Assembly: GCF_001423525.1 (NCBI RefSeq)
Contig: NZ_LMOI01000003.1
Span: forward strand, 1-64,000
Length of the DNA: 64,000 nucleotides
Direction of reading: 5' to 3'
DNA from: Arthrobacter sp. Leaf137
Lineage (GTDB): Bacteria; Actinomycetota; Actinomycetes; Actinomycetales; Micrococcaceae
Both the position numbers and the translations under genes were made by a program. The notes beneath the pieces are model-generated. The model was not told where the DNA came from, searched no databases, and saw nothing but the letters and a program-made list of their open reading frames with translations. Each line of letters begins with the position of its first letter. The first letter of the stretch is position 1. Shown here piece after piece: positions 60,573 to 64,000 of the stretch.

Positions 60573-62300
60573 ATGGAATCAACACGCAGGAATGTTCTGA
60601 AGTTCGGCGTTCTGGGCGGCGTTGTGGCCGCGACGGGCCTGCAGGCGACGGGGCTGGCAGGGGCCCAGGCGAGGGGCGGGTCGGATGACGTGGCCTCGTC
60701 TTCGAGTTCCACACCGAGCCGCCTGGCGTCGAACAGCATGCCCGTCCCGTTCCGCGCGGTATTCAAGCGGCCGCCGGAGCTCGTGCCGTACTCAACCGGC
60801 TATGACCCGGACGGGCAGCCGTTCGCGAAGTACTCTCTGTCCCAGCGTCTGGGGCAGGCGCAGATCGCTCCCGGGTTGTCGACCACGCTCGCCGGTTACA
60901 ACGGGATCTTCCCCGGGCCCACTATTCGGGTGGAACAGGGCACCCGCAGCGAGTTGCGGATCAGCAACAGGATGCCGGCCAAGGGTATCTTGTATCCGGA
61001 CACCCCAAATACAGTGACGCACCTGCACGGCTCGGCCTCGCTCCCCCAGTACGACGGCTACGCAAACGACCGTACCGCCCCCGGAAACGTGAAGAACTAT
61101 CAGTACCCGAACTGGCAGGCGGCCCGGACGCTTTGGTACCACGATCACAACCACATGCTGACAGCCCAGGGTGTGTACTCGGGCCTCGCTGCCACCTACA
61201 CCATCAGCAACCAGCATGAGCGCGAGCAGTTGCCGCAGGGCGAGTTCGACGTGCCGATCCTCGTCTCAGACGTGATGCTCAACGCTGATGGTTCCCTGGG
61301 CTACAACGACAACGGCCATTCCGGGTTGTGGGGAGACATCATCATGGTCAACGGCGTGCCGTGGCCAACCATGAAGGTCAAGCCGCGGATCTACCGGTTC
61401 CGGTTCCTGGTGGGCTCCATTACCAGGTCCTACCGCTTCGCACTGTCCACGGGGGACCCGTTCTACGTTGTGGGCACCGATGCCGGGATGACGCCCAGCG
61501 TCCAGGCAGTGTCTTCCTGGCGTCAAGGCACCGCCGAACGCTACGAGGTCCTGGTCGACTTCCGTAAGTACAAGCCCGGCCAGAGCGTGGAGCTACGGAA
61601 CCTCAGCAACAAGAACAACATCGACTTTGCCAACACCGGCAAGGTGATGAAGTTTGAGGTAGTGGCCGATTCCCCCTCCCTGCTGCCTGGGTCCGGATCG
61701 ATCACTGCCATTCCAAAAACCCTCGATCCCGGCGAACACCCCACCAAGGCCAGCGGTGGCCTGGACACCATGTCCCTCACCCCGGACATGGCGGTCGCTA
61801 AAAGGACTCTGCGGGTCCAGCGCAAAAGCGGCGAATGGACCATCAACGGGGAGACATGGGATGACGTGGAGAAATCCAACTTCACGCGGGTCTTCGCCAA
61901 CCCGCAGCGCAACCAGGTGGAGCAATGGACCATCGTCAATGAATCCGGCGGCTGGTTCCACCCGGTGCACATCCACCTGATCGACGGAAAAATCATCGGC
62001 CGCAACACCAACGGCGGCAAACCCTTTGCCTGGGAAAACGGCCCCAAGGACGTCTTCTACGCCGGAGAGAACGAATCCGTCACGGTACTGATGCAGTTCG
62101 ATACCGGCAAGCACGAGGGCGGGCGCTACATGGTCCATTGCCACAACCTCGTTCACGAGGACCACGACATGATGGTCCAGTTCGCCGTTGGGGATCTCAA
62201 GAACAACGATCCCATCAATGCCGACAAGCCCGTCGTCGAGAACGTCCCCGAAGGAAGTTTCTCTTCAACCTACAAGCCCGCCTACCCGGCCGGCACCTGA
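60573..62300 (+). CDS. Tat-exported multicopper oxidase
   Basis: A 575-residue three-cupredoxin-domain oxidase. The Tat signal is TRRNVLKFG (R5, R6). Copper ligands are HLHG (150-152), WYHDHNHM (190-194), HPVHIHL and HCHNLVHEDHDM (His522-Cys523-His524, His528, axial Met533). The axial Met and general layout match CotA/bilirubin-oxidase and phenoxazinone-synthase types. It would oxidise phenols, bilirubin-like compounds or metals outside the membrane. ATG 60573 lies 6 bases after GGAGG. It is followed 1 bp later by a lipoprotein gene. Confidence 0.93.
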   Translation: MESTRRNVLKFGVLGGVVAATGLQATGLAGAQARGGSDDVASSSSSTPSRLASNSMPVPFRAVFKRPPELVPYSTGYDPDGQPFAKYSLSQRLGQAQIAPGLSTTLAGYNGIFPGPTIRVEQGTRSELRISNRMPAKGILYPDTPNTVTHLHGSASLPQYDGYANDRTAPGNVKNYQYPNWQAARTLWYHDHNHMLTAQGVYSGLAATYTISNQHEREQLPQGEFDVPILVSDVMLNADGSLGYNDNGHSGLWGDIIMVNGVPWPTMKVKPRIYRFRFLVGSITRSYRFALSTGDPFYVVGTDAGMTPSVQAVSSWRQGTAERYEVLVDFRKYKPGQSVELRNLSNKNNIDFANTGKVMKFEVVADSPSLLPGSGSITAIPKTLDPGEHPTKASGGLDTMSLTPDMAVAKRTLRVQRKSGEWTINGETWDDVEKSNFTRVFANPQRNQVEQWTIVNESGGWFHPVHIHLIDGKIIGRNTNGGKPFAWENGPKDVFYAGENESVTVLMQFDTGKHEGGRYMVHCHNLVHEDHDMMVQFAVGDLKNNDPINADKPVVENVPEGSFSSTYKPAYPAGT

Positions 62301-62301
62301 G

Positions 62302-63123
62302 ATGAGAGCGAGAGTCCTGCTCGCGCCGGCGGTCCTGCTCTCCTTGGCGTTGGCCGGATGTACCGGCGCGGACGTCGGCCCGGGCAGTCCCCCGGCCCAG
62401 GATGCAGTGGCGGCGCCACCGGATGCCAACACCGCCGGTACCGTGGGCGCGTCAGCGGAAGAAGGCCTGGACGTCGGCAACAGCAGGCCAGTGGTCAGTT
62501 ATGACGGGCTCATGGTCCGGCGCCGGGTGGTCATCGCCGTCAACTCCGAAATAGACGCCGACCTTGCAGGGCTCCGCGCAAAGCTGGAAGCAGCAGCCGC
62601 GCCGCGGGGCCTCGCCCTGACCGACATTTCCCCCGACGTACTGGAGCCCGCGGTCCTCGACGAAGTAATGCCCGAACTGATTGTGGCGCTACCGGCCGCG
62701 GCAACCCTTGAGGACGGCCGGGCCGTGGCCGGCCAGGCAGCCGGGGAGGACACGGTGAAACTGGGGGCGGAGGGCTTCCACGTCCTCCAGACCCTGGTCC
62801 ACGATCTGTGCTTCACCATCCCGGCCGACGACCCCGCCGCACTCGCCGCAGCAGTCGAGACGGAAGGAATCCTCTCAGACGCGCTCGGAAGCTACGGAGT
62901 AACGGCAGACGACGGCAAGCTCAGCGTCAGCTACACCGGCCCACTCCTCGCCGACAACATCGTCGAAAGCGTCCGCGAAGGACTCGCCCGCCCGGCTCAC
63001 ACGACGGCGTCCGCCGTCACGGTCGAACCGGAATCCATGGACGGGACCGGAGTGGACATGGAAACGGAGCCACCCTGGACAGCGGAAGCACAACGTGGGG
63101 CACACACCACCGCCCACGGCTGA
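62302..63123 (+). CDS. Lipoprotein co-transcribed with the multicopper oxidase
   Basis: A 273-residue lipoprotein with a clear lipobox (LALAGC, Cys20). A Pro/Ala-rich spacer follows, then a region rich in helices and strands (residues about 70-235) with MVRRRVVIAVNSEIDADLAGLRAKLEAAAAP and KLSVSYTGPLLADNIVESVREGL. One further cysteine (DLCFTI). The tail is acidic and His-containing. No family recognised. The single-base spacing to the oxidase gene implies translational coupling and a joint function outside the membrane, for instance substrate binding or copper handling. Confidence 0.8.
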   Translation: MRARVLLAPAVLLSLALAGCTGADVGPGSPPAQDAVAAPPDANTAGTVGASAEEGLDVGNSRPVVSYDGLMVRRRVVIAVNSEIDADLAGLRAKLEAAAAPRGLALTDISPDVLEPAVLDEVMPELIVALPAAATLEDGRAVAGQAAGEDTVKLGAEGFHVLQTLVHDLCFTIPADDPAALAAAVETEGILSDALGSYGVTADDGKLSVSYTGPLLADNIVESVREGLARPAHTTASAVTVEPESMDGTGVDMETEPPWTAEAQRGAHTTAHG

Positions 63124-63130
63124 GCCGGGA

Positions 63131-64000
63131 TCAGACCGCGAAAATGCCCCACGATGCTGTGCAGGCGGCCCCCGGCTCCAGCCGGATGAGGTCAACACCG
63201 CTGTTGAAGGCATCGGGCGGGCATGTCATGGGTTCCACTGCGAGGCCGAGGCGGTTCGGGAACGGTGGCTTTTTGTCCGCAGTGTGGATCTGAAGCCACC
63301 GGCACGTGCGGTCCCAGGACATTCCCACGCCGGTGCCGGTTGGGTCGTGGACCAGGACGCGGGCCTGGCCGCCGTCGTCGTCGTCGTCGAATTTTATGTC
63401 CGTGAACGCATGGTCGATCTCCGTCGTGCCAATGGCACGGGAGGTGCGGAAATCGAACTCATGGCCCTCCACGCTGCGCACTTCCTTCGGCAGGAGCCGG
63501 TCCGGCGTAACCTCCAGGAACGATCCCGCGGGGACCTCCAGCGTCCACTCATTCAGCGGCGACGGGCCCGCCAGCAGGTAGGGGTGCGGACAAACCCCAT
63601 AGGGCGCCGTCGTACTGCCAAGGTTCTCCGCGGAGACCGTCATGCGGAGCCCGTCTTCCCCAATCAGGTATTCGACGACGACACGCAACTCATGCGGATA
63701 CCCCGCCGTCCGCCCCAGCGAGCAGGAGAGTTTTACGGATGCTTCGTCGTGCGACTCGAGCGCCCACTCGAGCGGGAACACCAGTCCGTGCAGGGCACAG
63801 CCGCGGTCGGCTTCGTTGACCGGCACTTCGTAGTCTGCACCATCAAACGAGTACCGGCCGTCGGCGATCCGGTTGGGCCACGGGGCAGCGATGACGCCGC
63901 GGTAATCCGGGATGGGGCCGCCCTCCGGGAAGGGGACAATCAGGTCCCGTCCTCCGTGGCGGAGCTCCCGCAGGGCGCCCGCCTGTGCAGTAACTGCGGC
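63131..64000 (-). CDS. Aldose 1-epimerase family protein, partial
   Basis: At least 289 residues; the 5' end lies beyond the window edge. The galactose-mutarotase fold shows APWPNRIADGRYSFDG, CALHGLV (first His), CPHPYLLAG (catalytic His region) and the late catalytic Glu in LAVEPMTCPPDAF. A five-Asp run (FDDDDDGG) is unusual. It interconverts alpha and beta aldoses or related sugars. It is convergent with the lipoprotein gene, with 7 bp between stops. Confidence 0.88.
   Translation of the reverse strand, partial: AAVTAQAGALRELRHGGRDLIVPFPEGGPIPDYRGVIAAPWPNRIADGRYSFDGADYEVPVNEADRGCALHGLVFPLEWALESHDEASVKLSCSLGRTAGYPHELRVVVEYLIGEDGLRMTVSAENLGSTTAPYGVCPHPYLLAGPSPLNEWTLEVPAGSFLEVTPDRLLPKEVRSVEGHEFDFRTSRAIGTTEIDHAFTDIKFDDDDDGGQARVLVHDPTGTGVGMSWDRTCRWLQIHTADKKPPFPNRLGLAVEPMTCPPDAFNSGVDLIRLEPGAACTASWGIFAV

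Overview
The window is high-GC chromosomal DNA from an actinobacterium. GTG starts are frequent, genes are tightly packed, and small hydrophilic families such as DUF6480, DUF6328 and DUF6766 are present. The gene content best fits the Micrococcaceae (Arthrobacter/Pseudarthrobacter type). That assignment is an inference from gene content, not from a marker gene. I see no rRNA, tRNA, CRISPR array, insertion sequence or phage gene. The left edge carries a 49-bp tandem duplication that shifts the frame of the first, partial gene. The right edge cuts an aldose-1-epimerase-family gene.

1-11 kb: a sugar-isomerase tail, a TolB-like propeller protein and a Gfo/Idh/MocA oxidoreductase form a carbohydrate group. 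They are followed by a glycosyltransferase, a hydrophilin-like protein plus a stress-type SDR, small membrane proteins, an MBL hydrolase, glycerate kinase, a second SDR and a methyltransferase. 11-16 kb: a signalling block with a STAS/SEC14-like protein, a hybrid-type histidine kinase, a GGDEF-EAL protein with an I-site and a lone EAL protein, so c-di-GMP turnover is the theme. 16-20 kb: hydrophilic proteins, GDPD, a HAD phosphatase and a secreted unknown.

20-23.3 kb: an arsenic operon on the minus strand, arsR-MIP channel-arsC-arsO-arsN, with three GTGA stop/start overlaps and no ArsB/Acr3 efflux pump. It is divergent from an SOS-box-controlled umuD-umuC pair (23.4-25.1 kb). 25.2-31.1 kb: a sugar-acid or hydroxyacid catabolic region (hydroxyacid dehydrogenase, FAH-family protein, IclR regulator, MHS transporter, hydroxyisobutyrate-type dehydrogenase, gluconate-type SDR) with shared GTTCAG/CTGAAC motifs in its promoters. 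31.3-40.9 kb: an orphan sulfonate/nitrate-type binding protein, a membrane-anchored matrixin, a VIT1-type transporter, a CsoR/CstR-like sensor, a MarR regulator, fructokinase-type PfkB, an esterase, a cyclodeaminase-family protein, an AEC carrier and an SDR.

41-49.4 kb: a nucleoside salvage operon (nucleoside hydrolase, MFS, ribokinase) preceded by two LacI-type operators. Next come a leaderless XRE-cupin regulator with an EamA exporter, a LacI regulator, a long small-alarmone-synthetase-like protein, a tiny membrane protein and a yeast-type cytosine deaminase. 49.4-55.9 kb: a GntR-controlled 5-oxoproline-type cluster (pxpA, MHS transporter, fused pxpB-pxpC, biotin carboxylase-BCCP). 57.9-63.1 kb: a cell-envelope group with a secreted unknown, a five-repeat chaplin-like protein with a LAHTG sortase-E-type signal, a Tat-exported multicopper oxidase and a lipoprotein. 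The chaplin-like protein is the most unexpected item.

At least ten genes start 5-7 bases after a -10-like hexamer (mostly TANNNT) with no Shine-Dalgarno sequence, so leaderless transcription appears common here.
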